Shown here piece by piece: positions 36,375-45,425 of a stretch of 53,830 nucleotides of DNA. How positions within the stretch are numbered: position 1 is the first letter of the stretch; the number at the start of each line of letters is the position of its first letter. The notes beneath the pieces were generated by a model, which ran no database searches, was not told the origin of the DNA, and was given only the letters and a program-made list of their open reading frames with translations. The translations under genes and the position numbers were made by a program. Source of the DNA: Mycolicibacterium iranicum (lineage in GTDB: Bacteria > Actinomycetota > Actinomycetes > Mycobacteriales > Mycobacteriaceae); assembly GCF_014190915.1 (NCBI RefSeq), contig NZ_JACHVU010000021.1, positions 1 through 53,830 on the forward strand, given 5' to 3'.

Positions 36375-36797
36375 ATGAAAACGCTCTATACCGCTGAGGC
36401 TCTGGCCACCGGGGAGGGACGTGACGGGCACGGCCGCACGGCCGACGGGACCCTCGATCTCGATCTGGCGGCTCCCAAGGAAATGGGTGGCAGCGGAAAA
36501 GGAACGAATCCGGAGCAGCTTTTCGCGGTGGGCTACGCGGCGTGTTTCCACAGCGCTCTGCGTCTGATCGGCCGGCAGGACAAGATCGACGTCTCGGATT
36601 CGTCCGTGGGAGCGCGGGTTTCGCTGGGTGCGCTCGACAACGGCGGTTTCGGGCTCGCGGTCGAGCTCGAGGTGACGCTCCCGAACGTCGACCACGAGAC
36701 GGCGAAACAGTTGACGGAGAAGGCGCACCAGGTGTGCCCGTACTCGAACGCCACGCGCGGCAATATCGAGGTGGCGCTGAGCGTCACAGACGACTGA
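36375..36797 (+). CDS. ohr: Organic hydroperoxide resistance protein Ohr (OsmC family)
   Basis: Thiol peroxidase reducing organic and fatty-acid hydroperoxides. Seen: 140 residues from ATG 36375 with GAGGAAGGAAG upstream. It has the two redox cysteines in GYAACFHSAL and HQVCPYSNATRGN, and the typical start MKTLYTAEALATGEGRDG, of normal family length. The coding end EVALSVTDD and its stop are part of a 28-bp sequence repeated three times in tandem. No ohrR regulator is adjacent. Convergent with iunH. Confidence 0.93.
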   Translation: MKTLYTAEALATGEGRDGHGRTADGTLDLDLAAPKEMGGSGKGTNPEQLFAVGYAACFHSALRLIGRQDKIDVSDSSVGARVSLGALDNGGFGLAVELEVTLPNVDHETAKQLTEKAHQVCPYSNATRGNIEVALSVTDD

Positions 36798-36854
36798 GGT
36801 GGCGCTGAGCGTCACAGACGACTGAGGTGGCGCTGAGCGTCACAGACGACTGAG
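36768..36854. repeat. 28-bp tandem repeat (VNTR), three copies, at the ohr stop
   Basis: Seen: GAGGTGGCGCTGAGCGTCAC plus AGACGACT occurs exactly at 36768-36795, 36796-36823 and 36824-36851, followed by a partial GAG. Copy 1 encodes the ohr C-terminus; the stop TGA spans the junction of copies 1 and 2. The remaining copies fill the ohr-iunH convergent gap. No spacers, so it is not a CRISPR. Confidence 0.95.
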
Positions 36855-36856
36855 CC

Positions 36857-37888
36857 TTATAGGCGGCGGGCAAATTCCCCGACGCGGGCGATGAAGTGGT
36901 CGAAGAACGCGGCGGGGTCCACCTGAACGGCGATGAGCGCGTTCGGTTCTCGTCCCCAACGGTGGCTCCAGTCGGCGATGGTCATCCCGCGGGTCAGGGT
37001 GCCGGTGAGTTCAACGTCGACCGGCGCCGGGCGGCATTGCACCAGTGAGGTGTCGAGCGCGACCGCGGCGGCCAGTGGGTCGTGCAGGTGCGCGAGATAG
37101 CCTTCGCCCTGGTCGTGGTGAAATTCGAAGTAGAACCGCATCGCGCCTTCGAGCACCCGGATCAGCGGATTGGACGCCGTGGACACGGTGCCGCGCGCGT
37201 CGTGCAGCGACATCGGAAGCGAGGTCGATCCGGCCGCCTCGGCCAGCCTGCTCAACAGCTCCGGCGTCATCGCGGCGTGTTCGGTGAGGTTGAGACCCAG
37301 CACGATCGGCAGGTGATCAGCGCCCGCGTCACTCCACGCGCGGAACACCTCTGCGGCCGATTCCGGGTCGACGCTGACGTTCCATTCCGCCACCGGCGTG
37401 GTGTTGCCGCGGTAGTCGAAGGCGCCGCCCATGATGACCAGCCGCTTCAACAGCCGCGGCAGCGCGGGTTCGGCACGCATGGCCAACGCGAGGTTGGTCA
37501 GCGGTCCGGTGGCGATCCCGATCAACTCACCGGGGTGCGCGCGTGCGGCCCGCACCCACGCCTCGGCGGCGTCGTGCTCGGTGAGTGCCGCGGTCGGCGC
37601 CGGCAGCTGCGCGTAGCCGAGGCCCTGGGGTCCGTGGGTGTCCTCGGCCGTGCGCAGGGGAGCCACCAGCGGGGTCTCCGAACCGCGGGACACCGGTACG
37701 CCACTGATCCCGCACAGCTCCAGAAGCGCCAGGTTGTTCCGGCAGACAGCGTGCACGCCAACGTTTCCCGCGGTCGACGCGATACCGACCAGTTCCGCCT
37801 CGGGGCTGCCGAACAGGTACACCAGCGCCATCGCATCGTCCACGCCGGTGTCCACGTCGAAGAACACCGGTTCGCGCATCGCGGTCAC
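36857..37888 (-). CDS. iunH: Inosine-uridine-preferring nucleoside hydrolase
   Basis: Hydrolyses ribonucleosides to base and ribose for salvage. Seen: 343 residues with the calcium-binding signature DVDTGVDDA (11-19), ATGPLTNLALAM and VIMGGAFDYRGNTTPVAEWN, of normal length. Starts at GTG 37888 overlapping the acrA1 stop by three bases; the ATG at 37879 is an alternative. Matches Rv3393. Follows acrA1 in the same transcription unit. Confidence 0.92.
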   Translation of the reverse strand: MTAMREPVFFDVDTGVDDAMALVYLFGSPEAELVGIASTAGNVGVHAVCRNNLALLELCGISGVPVSRGSETPLVAPLRTAEDTHGPQGLGYAQLPAPTAALTEHDAAEAWVRAARAHPGELIGIATGPLTNLALAMRAEPALPRLLKRLVIMGGAFDYRGNTTPVAEWNVSVDPESAAEVFRAWSDAGADHLPIVLGLNLTEHAAMTPELLSRLAEAAGSTSLPMSLHDARGTVSTASNPLIRVLEGAMRFYFEFHHDQGEGYLAHLHDPLAAAVALDTSLVQCRPAPVDVELTGTLTRGMTIADWSHRWGREPNALIAVQVDPAAFFDHFIARVGEFARRL

Positions 37889-39894
37889 CAGTGCACGCCG
37901 GGCACGAGCCGCACCGCGTGCCTGACGGTGCGGGGGACACGCATCGACGGAACGGGCAGCCCGGGTCGTCTCGTGCGGCGCGCCGAGGGTGGCGCCGGCT
38001 CCGGACGGTCCGAGGCGATCCCGCGTGCCGCAGGCGAATCGGGATAGCCCAGGTAGAGCTGGTGCAGCACCCGCCGGGAGAGCCTCGGCGTGAAGTACAT
38101 CCCGATGTCGGACAGGGTTCCGACGGGGGTGTCGATACGGGCGGGCTTGTCGACGAGCCCACGGACCACCATCGCGGCGGCATATTCGGCGGTGATCGGC
38201 GGCATCGGGTTGAGCCTACGGGACGGTGCGATCATCGGCGTGCGCACCAGCGGCATGTGGATGTTGGTGAACGTGATGTGATCCGAAAGTGTCTCGGTGC
38301 CAACCACTTCGGAGAACGCATCGAGTGCTGCCTTGCTCGGGACGTAGGCACTGTACTTCGGGCTGGCCGCCTGCACGCCGGCGCTGGAGACGTTGACGAC
38401 GTGCCCGAACCGGCGCTCGCGCCAGTGGGGCAGCAGCGCCAGCACCATGCGCACCGGGCCGAAGTAATTGACCGCCATCACCCGTTCGTAGTCGTGCAGC
38501 CGATCGGTGGACGCCACGACTGAGCGTCGAATCGAGCGGCCCGCATTGTTGACCAGATAGTCCACGTGGCCGAAGCGGTCGAGGATGTCGGCGATCGTGT
38601 GCTCGACGGCAGCCGCGTCGGTCACGTCGCACAGGAACGCGTGCGCGTCGCCGCCGGTCTGCCGGATCTCCTCGATCAGCTCGTCGAGCGCCTCGGCGTT
38701 GCGCGCCAGCGCGAACACGGTGGCGCCCCGTGTGGCCACGGCGATCGCCGAGGCGCGGCCGATTCCGCTGGACGCGCCGGTGATGAGGACGTGCTTTCCG
38801 ACGAGGGGCCCCTGCGGGTCGTCGCGTCGCGACCGGTCCGGATCGAGGTGTGCGGCCCAGTACCGCCACAGCCGGGGCGCATACGAGGCGAACTCCGGCA
38901 CCACGATCCCGGTGCCGCGAAGTGCCTCGTCGGTGTGCTCGCAGGTCAAGGTCGGCGCGAGCTCCACGACGTCGAGAACCTGTGCCGGGATGCCGAACTG
39001 GATGGCCGCCATGTCACGGACGACCTTCGCCCGCCCGCGGGCCGCCAGCAGCGGTGCGGCAGCCGCCCGGGGCAGCGACCCGACCAGCGGGGGCAATCCG
39101 GCGGCGCGTGCGACGCCGCGGTAGATCCCGCGCAGGCCGACGGTCCTCGGGGCGGTCAGGTGGAACGTCTGTCCGTCTCGGCCGTCGGCGTGCATGAGTG
39201 CGGACATCGCGTCCACCACGAAATCGACCGGCACGATGTTCGTCCGCCCGGTGTCCGGCAGCACCATCGGTGTGAAGCCGGGGAGCGCCGACAGCTTGGC
39301 CAGCAGCCCGAAGAAGTAGTAGGGGCCGTCGATCTTGTCGATTTCGCCGCTGCGGGAGTCGCCGACCACCACCGCGGGGCGGTAGATCCGGTACCGCAAC
39401 CCGGCTGCGTCGCGGACCAGTCGTTCGGCCTCGAACTTGGTGCGGTGATACGGGGTCGGAAGGTCCTGACCGAGGTCGAAGTCGTTCTCGGTGAAGACGC
39501 CCCGGTGCGTGCCTGCGACGGCGATCGACGACACGTGGTGCAGGGTGGCGCCGAGCCGCTGAGCCAGCGCGATCACCGCGGCGGTCCCCTCGACGTTGGC
39601 GGCGCGCTGGGGGGCCTCGGGTGCGGTCAGGTCGTAGATGGCCCCGCAGTGCACGACGTGCCCGACGGGACCGAGGTCGGCGACCGCGGCGTCGGACAGG
39701 CCGAGACCGGGCTCGGTGAGGTCGCCGGGCAGCGGCTGCACCCGCTCGTCCCAGTGCTGCGCGCGGTGCTCGAGCTTGGCGAGGGATCCGCGGCGCACCA
39801 GGATATGGACCGCGGTGGTGTCGGGACGGTCGAGGAGTGTGGAGACCAGCCGGCTGCCAATGAACCCGGTACCGCCGGTAACGACATAGCGCAT
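37885..39894 (-). CDS. acrA1: Two-domain fatty acyl-CoA reductase AcrA1-like
   Basis: Seen: 669 residues. N-terminal extended-SDR reductase domain (1-340) with RYVVTGGTGFIGSRL, HVSSIAVAGTH and YHRTKFEAERL. C-terminal classical SDR domain (from about 365) with HVLITGASSGIGRASA, NNAGRS and YVPSKAALDAF. This is the layout of mycobacterial multi-domain acyl-CoA reductases (Rv3391). It would reduce acyl-CoA to aldehyde or alcohol, or reduce beta-keto lipids. ATG 39894 is chosen because the Rossmann motif begins directly after it; the frame is open to 39930. Overlaps the iunH start. Confidence 0.9.
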   Translation of the reverse strand: MRYVVTGGTGFIGSRLVSTLLDRPDTTAVHILVRRGSLAKLEHRAQHWDERVQPLPGDLTEPGLGLSDAAVADLGPVGHVVHCGAIYDLTAPEAPQRAANVEGTAAVIALAQRLGATLHHVSSIAVAGTHRGVFTENDFDLGQDLPTPYHRTKFEAERLVRDAAGLRYRIYRPAVVVGDSRSGEIDKIDGPYYFFGLLAKLSALPGFTPMVLPDTGRTNIVPVDFVVDAMSALMHADGRDGQTFHLTAPRTVGLRGIYRGVARAAGLPPLVGSLPRAAAAPLLAARGRAKVVRDMAAIQFGIPAQVLDVVELAPTLTCEHTDEALRGTGIVVPEFASYAPRLWRYWAAHLDPDRSRRDDPQGPLVGKHVLITGASSGIGRASAIAVATRGATVFALARNAEALDELIEEIRQTGGDAHAFLCDVTDAAAVEHTIADILDRFGHVDYLVNNAGRSIRRSVVASTDRLHDYERVMAVNYFGPVRMVLALLPHWRERRFGHVVNVSSAGVQAASPKYSAYVPSKAALDAFSEVVGTETLSDHITFTNIHMPLVRTPMIAPSRRLNPMPPITAEYAAAMVVRGLVDKPARIDTPVGTLSDIGMYFTPRLSRRVLHQLYLGYPDSPAARGIASDRPEPAPPSARRTRRPGLPVPSMRVPRTVRHAVRLVPGVHW

Positions 39895-39991
39895 GCGAGC
39901 TATGGTCACCCGTCCCGGGAGTCCGGTCAACTGTGGATTCTCCGTCCAATCTCCCCGCAGTGAGGACAGACTCCACGCTGCCTTCGCAGTT

Positions 39992-40444
39992 TCAGAGCCG
40001 CACCAGCGAGAAGGGGTAGGTCAACGTGCCGCCCGGCGCTCCGTCGCAGCCCACGGCAAATGTTGATGTCAGCGTGCCTTGCAGCGTGGTCGCGTCCCAG
40101 GTGTAGACATCGTGAGTCGCAATGACGGGTCCGTAATAGACGTTGCCGCAACGCATTCCGTCCGGAATGTCGACGGACAGCGTGTAGCGACCGTCGGCGA
40201 GGTGCGCGTCGCCGCTGTACTCGAAGGCCTTTGCGACGGGCATCGGTATCGCGTCGATGCGTCGACAGTCCGGTGCATCCGGGATGCAGTAGCTCACCGC
40301 CCACGTCCAGGTATGAAAGTCGTACCGCCCTTGAATGAGGAGCGAGTAATTGGCAAAGAACGGGGCGGCATGTGACGGCGATGCCAAGGAGGTCGTCACC
40401 GCAGCAGCGGCGAACAGCACCCACAGCGAATTCGCGACCTTCAT
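39992..40444 (-). CDS. Small secreted protein, paralogue of the product at 50753-51262
   Basis: Seen: 150 residues from ATG 40444 with GGGGAGG upstream. Signal peptide (1-26, ends SHAAP), then a beta-rich domain with four Cys in two close pairs or triplets (SYCIPDAPDC, GMRCGNVYYG, AVGCDGAPG), ending LTYPFSLVRL. Layout and ending resemble the secreted protein beyond mceF. The frame is open to 40510, but that part lies outside the signal peptide. Function unknown; exported to the envelope or medium. Confidence 0.75.
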   Translation of the reverse strand: MKVANSLWVLFAAAAVTTSLASPSHAAPFFANYSLLIQGRYDFHTWTWAVSYCIPDAPDCRRIDAIPMPVAKAFEYSGDAHLADGRYTLSVDIPDGMRCGNVYYGPVIATHDVYTWDATTLQGTLTSTFAVGCDGAPGGTLTYPFSLVRL

Positions 40445-40490
40445 CGCCTGCCTCCCCACTTGCGTGACCGCCATCCTGTGACAGCCCGCA

Positions 40491-41321
40491 TCACATGTGC
40501 GAGCCACCATCGATGCGTACCTCGGTGCCTGTCATGAAATAGGCATCATCGCTGCCCAACATCGCGACCACACCGGCCACCGCATCCGGCGGGGCGAAGA
40601 TCGCGCCGCCGTCGAGGGGAAGCATCGGCGCCACCTTGCCGAACAGGGCGTAATCCGAGTCCTCGGGGAGGCCCGGCCCGATACTTTGGCGTGAGGACCC
40701 GGTGCCATCGGTCATGCCGGACGAGATCGACCCCGGCTGAACGGAATTGAAGCGAATGCCGGCCTTGGCAAATTCCATCGCCCACGAATGGGTCATCGAC
40801 AGCACGCCTCCCTTGGAGGCTGCGTAAGCGGCCATATAGGGGTGGGCGAAATGCGCGGAGGTGGAGCTGAAGTTGACCACCGCGGCGTGACGGCCCTCGT
40901 GCAGCGCGGCAATGCATTCGCGGGTGACGAGGAACGTTCCGATGAGATTGATACGCAGAACCTGCTCGAAGTCGGCGAGCGTCGTCTGGGCGAGATGCGC
41001 CGACCGCAGTATCCCGGCGGCATTGACCAACGTGTCGAGGCCGCCCAACGTGTTGAGAGCGTCCGCCACACCCGCGGCGACGGACTCCTCGTCGCTGATA
41101 TCCATGACGACAGTCGTCAGGCGATCGCCGTGAGCGGTCGCTGTGGTGGCAGTGTCGGCGAGTCCCTCACTGCTGATGTCGGCAGCGACGACGTGGCCTC
41201 CTTCACCGAGGATACGAAGCACGCACGCCTGCCCGATGCCCGATCCGCCCCCGGTGATGAGCACGCGTCGTCCGGAGTAGCGCGAGAGTGGGAGGGGCGG
41301 CTCTGCGGACATTGCGGTCAC
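40491..41321 (-). CDS. Short-chain dehydrogenase/reductase beside the mce operon
   Basis: Seen: 276 residues. Rossmann motif VLITGGGSGIGQACVLRI, NAAG, catalytic YAASK, and the terminal VRIDGGSHM typical of classical SDRs with 3-alpha/beta-hydroxysteroid or acyl substrates. GTG 41321 has AGGAG eight bases upstream; ATG 41312 is an alternative. Divergent from yrbEA across 201 bp. Known: mce4 also has a steroid SDR (hsd4A) next to yrbE4A. A role in metabolising the imported lipid is inferred. Confidence 0.88.
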   Translation of the reverse strand: MTAMSAEPPLPLSRYSGRRVLITGGGSGIGQACVLRILGEGGHVVAADISSEGLADTATTATAHGDRLTTVVMDISDEESVAAGVADALNTLGGLDTLVNAAGILRSAHLAQTTLADFEQVLRINLIGTFLVTRECIAALHEGRHAAVVNFSSTSAHFAHPYMAAYAASKGGVLSMTHSWAMEFAKAGIRFNSVQPGSISSGMTDGTGSSRQSIGPGLPEDSDYALFGKVAPMLPLDGGAIFAPPDAVAGVVAMLGSDDAYFMTGTEVRIDGGSHM

Positions 41322-41522
41322 GACACGGCTCCTGTCGAGTTTTCTGCGGCATTGATCGCCGATTGTGGCATCGGCTGTCCAACTTCGCGTGCAGAGCGGC
41401 GCGAGCGTGGCGCGGTTCCCGGTGGGTGGGACGCGATGTGTTCTACGTCATGTCGACCTGCCAACGTGTCTCTCGCCGCAACGACAGGTAGCAAAGAGTC
41501 ACCGAGGGAGGTTCACCGGCAT

Positions 41523-42335
41523 ATGGTCAATAAGGCCGCGGACCGTCGGTCCCTGGGGCTTTCGGTACTCGGTTCGGGTGTGGCGGCGCCGATGCAGGGG
41601 GTCGGGGGACTTCTGTCCATGTCCGCTGATGCAGTGAAGTTCCTCTTTCGGCGGCCGTTTCAGGGCAGGGAATTCCTGGAGCAGTCCTGGTTCGTCGCAC
41701 GCGTGTCCCTTATGCCGACCCTGTTGGTGGCCATTCCGTTCACCGTGCTGGTCAGCTTCACGTTGAACATCTTGTTGCGGGAGTTGGGGGCCGCCGATTT
41801 GTCCGGCGCCGGTGCCGCTTTCGGCGCCGTCACCCAGGTCGGGCCGATGGTCACCGTGTTGATCGTCGCGGGAGCGGGAGCGACGGCAATGTGCGCCGAT
41901 CTCGGTTCGCGCACGATCCGGGAGGAGATCGACGCGCTCGAAGTGCTGGGAATCAACCCCGTTCAGCGTCTGGTCACTCCTCGGATGCTGGCGTCGGGAC
42001 TGGTCGCCTTGCTGCTCAACAGCTTGGTCGTGATCATCGGAATCCTTGGTGGTTACTTCTTTTCGATCTTCATCCAAGACGTCAACCCCGGCGCCTTCGC
42101 CGCCGGTATCACGTTGTTGACCGGTGTCCCCGAGGTCATCATCTCGTGCGTCAAGGCCGCACTCTTCGGTCTGATCGCGGGTCTCGTCGCCTGTTACCGC
42201 GGGTTGAGTATCAGCAGCGGCGGCGCGAAGGCGGTAGGCAACGCCGTCAACGAGACGGTGGTGTATGCCTTCATGGCGCTGTTCGTCGTCAACGTCGTGG
42301 TCACTGCTATCGGCATTCGAATGACGTCCGGATAG
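41523..42335 (+). CDS. YrbEA, permease subunit of the Mce lipid transporter
   Basis: Seen: 270 residues from ATG 41523 with GAGGGAGG upstream. MlaE-type permease with about six membrane helices and the signature AGAGATAMCADLGSRTIREE followed by IDALEVLGINPVQRLV, the cytoplasmic coupling helix that binds the MceG ATPase. Forms the inner-membrane channel with YrbEB. First gene of the operon. Sequence features (RRPFQ, VARVSLMPTLLV, AIGIRM at the end) are closest in my memory to YrbE4A, but the mce class is not assigned. Confidence 0.93.
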   Translation: MVNKAADRRSLGLSVLGSGVAAPMQGVGGLLSMSADAVKFLFRRPFQGREFLEQSWFVARVSLMPTLLVAIPFTVLVSFTLNILLRELGAADLSGAGAAFGAVTQVGPMVTVLIVAGAGATAMCADLGSRTIREEIDALEVLGINPVQRLVTPRMLASGLVALLLNSLVVIIGILGGYFFSIFIQDVNPGAFAAGITLLTGVPEVIISCVKAALFGLIAGLVACYRGLSISSGGAKAVGNAVNETVVYAFMALFVVNVVVTAIGIRMTSG

Positions 42336-42344
42336 CGAACGATC

Positions 42345-43193
42345 ATGGCAACCGCACGCACGCTCTATCCGCGTCTGACCCAGCAGCTCGGACGCCCTGT
42401 GGACACTGTGAGCCGGATCGGCGATCACACCTCCTTCTACGGCAGGGCCCTCGCTGGGGTTCCCCATGCGGCCGTCCACTATCGCAAAGAGATCATCCGC
42501 TTGGTGGCCGAGATCAGCATGGGCTCGGGAACTTTGGCCATGATCGGCGGCACGATCGTCATCGTCGGGTTCTTGACCTTGGCGGCGGGCGGCACCCTTG
42601 CGGTGCAGGGCTACAGCTCGCTGGGTGACATCGGAATCGAAGCCTTGACCGGCTTCCTCGCCGCGTTCATCAACGTGCGCATCTCGGCGCCGGTGGTGGC
42701 CGGAATCGGTCTCGCGGCGACATTCGGAGCGGGCGTCACCGCACAGCTGGGCGCCATGCGGATCAACGAGGAAATCGATGCCTTGGAGACCATGGGAATT
42801 CGCCCTGTCGAATACCTGGTCAGTACCCGCATCGTCGCCGGCATGATCGCCATCACGCCCCTTTACTCCATCGCCGTGATGCTGTCCTTCGCTGCGAGCA
42901 AGCTGACCACCGTTGTCCTGTTCGGGCAATCGGCTGGGCTCTACAACCACTACTTCACCACCTTCCTGAATCCGAAGGACCTGTTGTGGTCGTTTCTTCA
43001 GGCCATCTTGATGGCGATGGCAGTCCTGTTGGTGCACACCTATTTCGGCTACTTCGCCAGCGGGGGACCGTCAGGGGTGGGTGTCGCGGTCGGTAACGCA
43101 GTGCGGACGTCGCTGATCGTCGTGATTTCGGTGACCTTGCTCGTGTCGTTGTCGATCTACGGCTCCAACGGCAACTTCAACTTGTCGGGTTAG
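42345..43193 (+). CDS. YrbEB, second permease subunit of the Mce transporter
   Basis: Seen: 282 residues, about six membrane helices, with the MlaE-family loop FGAGVTAQLGAMRINEEIDA followed by LETMGIRPVEYLVSTR, and a C-terminus VSLSIYGSNGNFNLSG. Nine bases after yrbEA and ten bases before mceA. Pairs with YrbEA as a heterodimeric permease. Confidence 0.93.
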   Translation: MATARTLYPRLTQQLGRPVDTVSRIGDHTSFYGRALAGVPHAAVHYRKEIIRLVAEISMGSGTLAMIGGTIVIVGFLTLAAGGTLAVQGYSSLGDIGIEALTGFLAAFINVRISAPVVAGIGLAATFGAGVTAQLGAMRINEEIDALETMGIRPVEYLVSTRIVAGMIAITPLYSIAVMLSFAASKLTTVVLFGQSAGLYNHYFTTFLNPKDLLWSFLQAILMAMAVLLVHTYFGYFASGGPSGVGVAVGNAVRTSLIVVISVTLLVSLSIYGSNGNFNLSG

Positions 43194-43203
43194 GGGTTAC
43201 CGG

Positions 43204-44397
43204 ATGGCAATGCAACCGAGCGTGCGACGGCCGTTGATCGGGACGGCGACCGTGGTCGCCCTACTGGCTGTCGTCGGGCTCGCCGTCGGTCTGTTCCGCG
43301 GCAGCTTCACCACCACAGTTCCTGTCACCGTGCTGTCGCAGCGCGCCGGTTTGGTGATGAATCCCGACGCCAAAGTGAAACTGCATGGTGCACAGGTCGG
43401 TTCGGTGCACTCGATCGAGTCCCTACCGGACGGGCGGGCCGCCATCCACCTCGCGATGAATCCATCCTTCATGGACATCATCCCGTCCAACGTCACCGTC
43501 GACATCGCCTCATCGACAGTGTTCGGGTCCAAGTTCGTCGAGTTGGTGCCACCCGCAGACCCGGCGCCGGAGTCATTGCAGGCCGGTCAGGTGCTGGACG
43601 CCGACCACGTCACCGTCGAGATCAACACGGTCTTCGAGCAGCTCTCGACGGTGCTCGCCAAGATCGAACCGGCGAAACTCAACGAGACCCTGGGGGCACT
43701 GGCGACCGCCTTCAGCGGCCGCGGCGACCAGATCGGTCAGATGATGGTCGACTTCGACGGGTTTCTCGCCAAGATCGAGCCGAGCCTCCCGACCATGGAA
43801 CACGAGCTCGCGACAGCTCCGCAGGTGCTCGATGCCTACGCCGACGTCGCTCCCGAGTTGATGAGCACACTTGACGCGACGACGCAGATCAGCCGGTCGA
43901 TCGTCGATGAGCAGCACAACCTGGATTCGTTACTGGTCAGCGTGATCGGGCTGGCTGACCAGGGTAACGAGGTGATCGGTGGCAACCGGCAGGCGATCAC
44001 CACCACCATGGACCTGCTCGTCCCCACAACCGATCTGCTGAACCAGTATCACGAAGCCCTCAACTGCGGGCTGGGCGGTGCGGTCCAGCTCGCCAAAGCG
44101 CCGGGTACCCCGGTCCCCGGCGGTCTACTGCTGCAGACCATCGTGCTGGGACAGGAGCGGTACCGGTATCCGCAGAACCTCCCCAAAGTCGCTGCGACCG
44201 GTGGACCGCAATGTACGGACCTGCCCAAGGTGCCGTTCCAGAAGAGCCCGCCATTCGTCGTAGCTGACGTGGGCGCCAACCCGGCGCAGTACGGCAATCA
44301 GGGCATCGTGCTCAACTCCGATGGCCTGAAGCAACTCCTGTTCGGTCCCATCGACGGACCGCCTCGCAATAGCGCCCAGATCGGCCAGCCGGGATGA
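43204..44397 (+). CDS. Mce family protein MceA
   Basis: Periplasmic subunit of the lipid-conducting hexameric tube. Seen: 397 residues. N-terminal membrane anchor (about 12-30), MCE/MlaD domain (about 38-112: VLSQRAGLVMNPDAKVKLHG, VGSVHSIESLPDGRAAIHL, SSTVFGSKFVELVPP), a long helical needle region, and a C-terminal domain with two or three Cys. Overlaps mceB by four bases (ATGA). Confidence 0.92.
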   Translation: MAMQPSVRRPLIGTATVVALLAVVGLAVGLFRGSFTTTVPVTVLSQRAGLVMNPDAKVKLHGAQVGSVHSIESLPDGRAAIHLAMNPSFMDIIPSNVTVDIASSTVFGSKFVELVPPADPAPESLQAGQVLDADHVTVEINTVFEQLSTVLAKIEPAKLNETLGALATAFSGRGDQIGQMMVDFDGFLAKIEPSLPTMEHELATAPQVLDAYADVAPELMSTLDATTQISRSIVDEQHNLDSLLVSVIGLADQGNEVIGGNRQAITTTMDLLVPTTDLLNQYHEALNCGLGGAVQLAKAPGTPVPGGLLLQTIVLGQERYRYPQNLPKVAATGGPQCTDLPKVPFQKSPPFVVADVGANPAQYGNQGIVLNSDGLKQLLFGPIDGPPRNSAQIGQPG

Positions 44398-45425
44398 CGA
44401 GTGTAGGCAGATCGGCGGTGAAGTTCGGCGTCTTCGGGCTCGTCATGGTGGTGTTGACGGCCGGACTGTTCGTCATCTTCGGGCAGTACCGGTCGAGTTC
44501 CACCAACGTGTACTCGGCAGTGTTCACCGATTCCTCCAGCTTGCGGACCGGAGATTCCGTTCGGGTCGCGGGCATCAGGATAGGGACCGTCCGTGGTATC
44601 GAACTACAGGGCGACAACACCGTCATCGTCGAGTTCGACGCTGATGACAACGTCAGGCTGACCGAAAGTACGCGCGTTGCGGCGCGTTACCTGAACCTCG
44701 TCGGAGACCGCTACCTCGAACTGCTCGATCAGCCCGGATCCACACGGATCCAAGAACCCGGCTCGCGCATAAGCCAGGACCGGACCGAGCCGGCACTGAA
44801 CCTCGACCTGCTGCTGGGTGGTCTCAAACCCGTGATCCAGGGTCTGAACCCCGACGACATCAACGCACTGACCAGTTCGCTCATTCAGATCCTGCAGGGC
44901 CAGGGCGGAAATTTCGAGTCACTGTTCGCCAGGACCTCGTCGTTGGCCAACACACTGGCCGACAACGGCCAGACCGTGGAAGCGCTCATCGACACCCTCA
45001 ACGACACGCTGGCCACCGTCGCCAAGGACGGCGAAAAGCTCTCCGGCGCCGTCGATCAGCTTGAGCAGTTGGCCACCGGACTGGCACAGGATCGCGACCC
45101 CATCGGCGAATCGATCAGCGCACTGGACGACGGAACGGCGTCGCTGGCCGGCCTACTCACCCAAGCGCGGCCCCCGCTGGCAGGCACCGTCGATCAGCTG
45201 AACCGCATGGCCCCGCTGCTCGCCAACGAGACCGACCTGGCCCGGCTCGATCTCGTACTGCAGAAGACACCGCAGAACTATCGCAAACTCGTGCGGCTCG
45301 GTTCTTACGGGAGCTGGCTGAACCTCTACCTGTGCGGCATCTCCATCCGGGTCTCCGACTTGCAGGGCCGCACAGCACATTTCCCGTGGGTTATTCAAAA
45401 CACCGGAAGGTGCGCCGAGCCGTAA
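44394..45425 (+). CDS. Mce family protein MceB
   Basis: Seen: 343 residues. Membrane anchor at 9-27 (FGVFGLVMVVLTAGLFVIFG), MCE domain (about 35-115: SSLRTGDSVRVAGIRIGTVR, VAARYLNLVGDRYLELLD), then a long coiled-coil/helical part and a short Cys-containing C-terminus. Second of the six Mce subunits; its stop overlaps the mceC start by one base. Confidence 0.92.
   Translation: MTSVGRSAVKFGVFGLVMVVLTAGLFVIFGQYRSSSTNVYSAVFTDSSSLRTGDSVRVAGIRIGTVRGIELQGDNTVIVEFDADDNVRLTESTRVAARYLNLVGDRYLELLDQPGSTRIQEPGSRISQDRTEPALNLDLLLGGLKPVIQGLNPDDINALTSSLIQILQGQGGNFESLFARTSSLANTLADNGQTVEALIDTLNDTLATVAKDGEKLSGAVDQLEQLATGLAQDRDPIGESISALDDGTASLAGLLTQARPPLAGTVDQLNRMAPLLANETDLARLDLVLQKTPQNYRKLVRLGSYGSWLNLYLCGISIRVSDLQGRTAHFPWVIQNTGRCAEP

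Noticed and set aside
36768..36854. CRISPR array
   Set aside because: The 28-bp copies are directly adjacent with no spacers, and the first copy is part of the ohr coding sequence.
41499..43037. 512-residue minus-strand ORF
   Set aside because: Antisense to the two yrbE permease genes, with Gln/His/Asp-rich composition and no family features.
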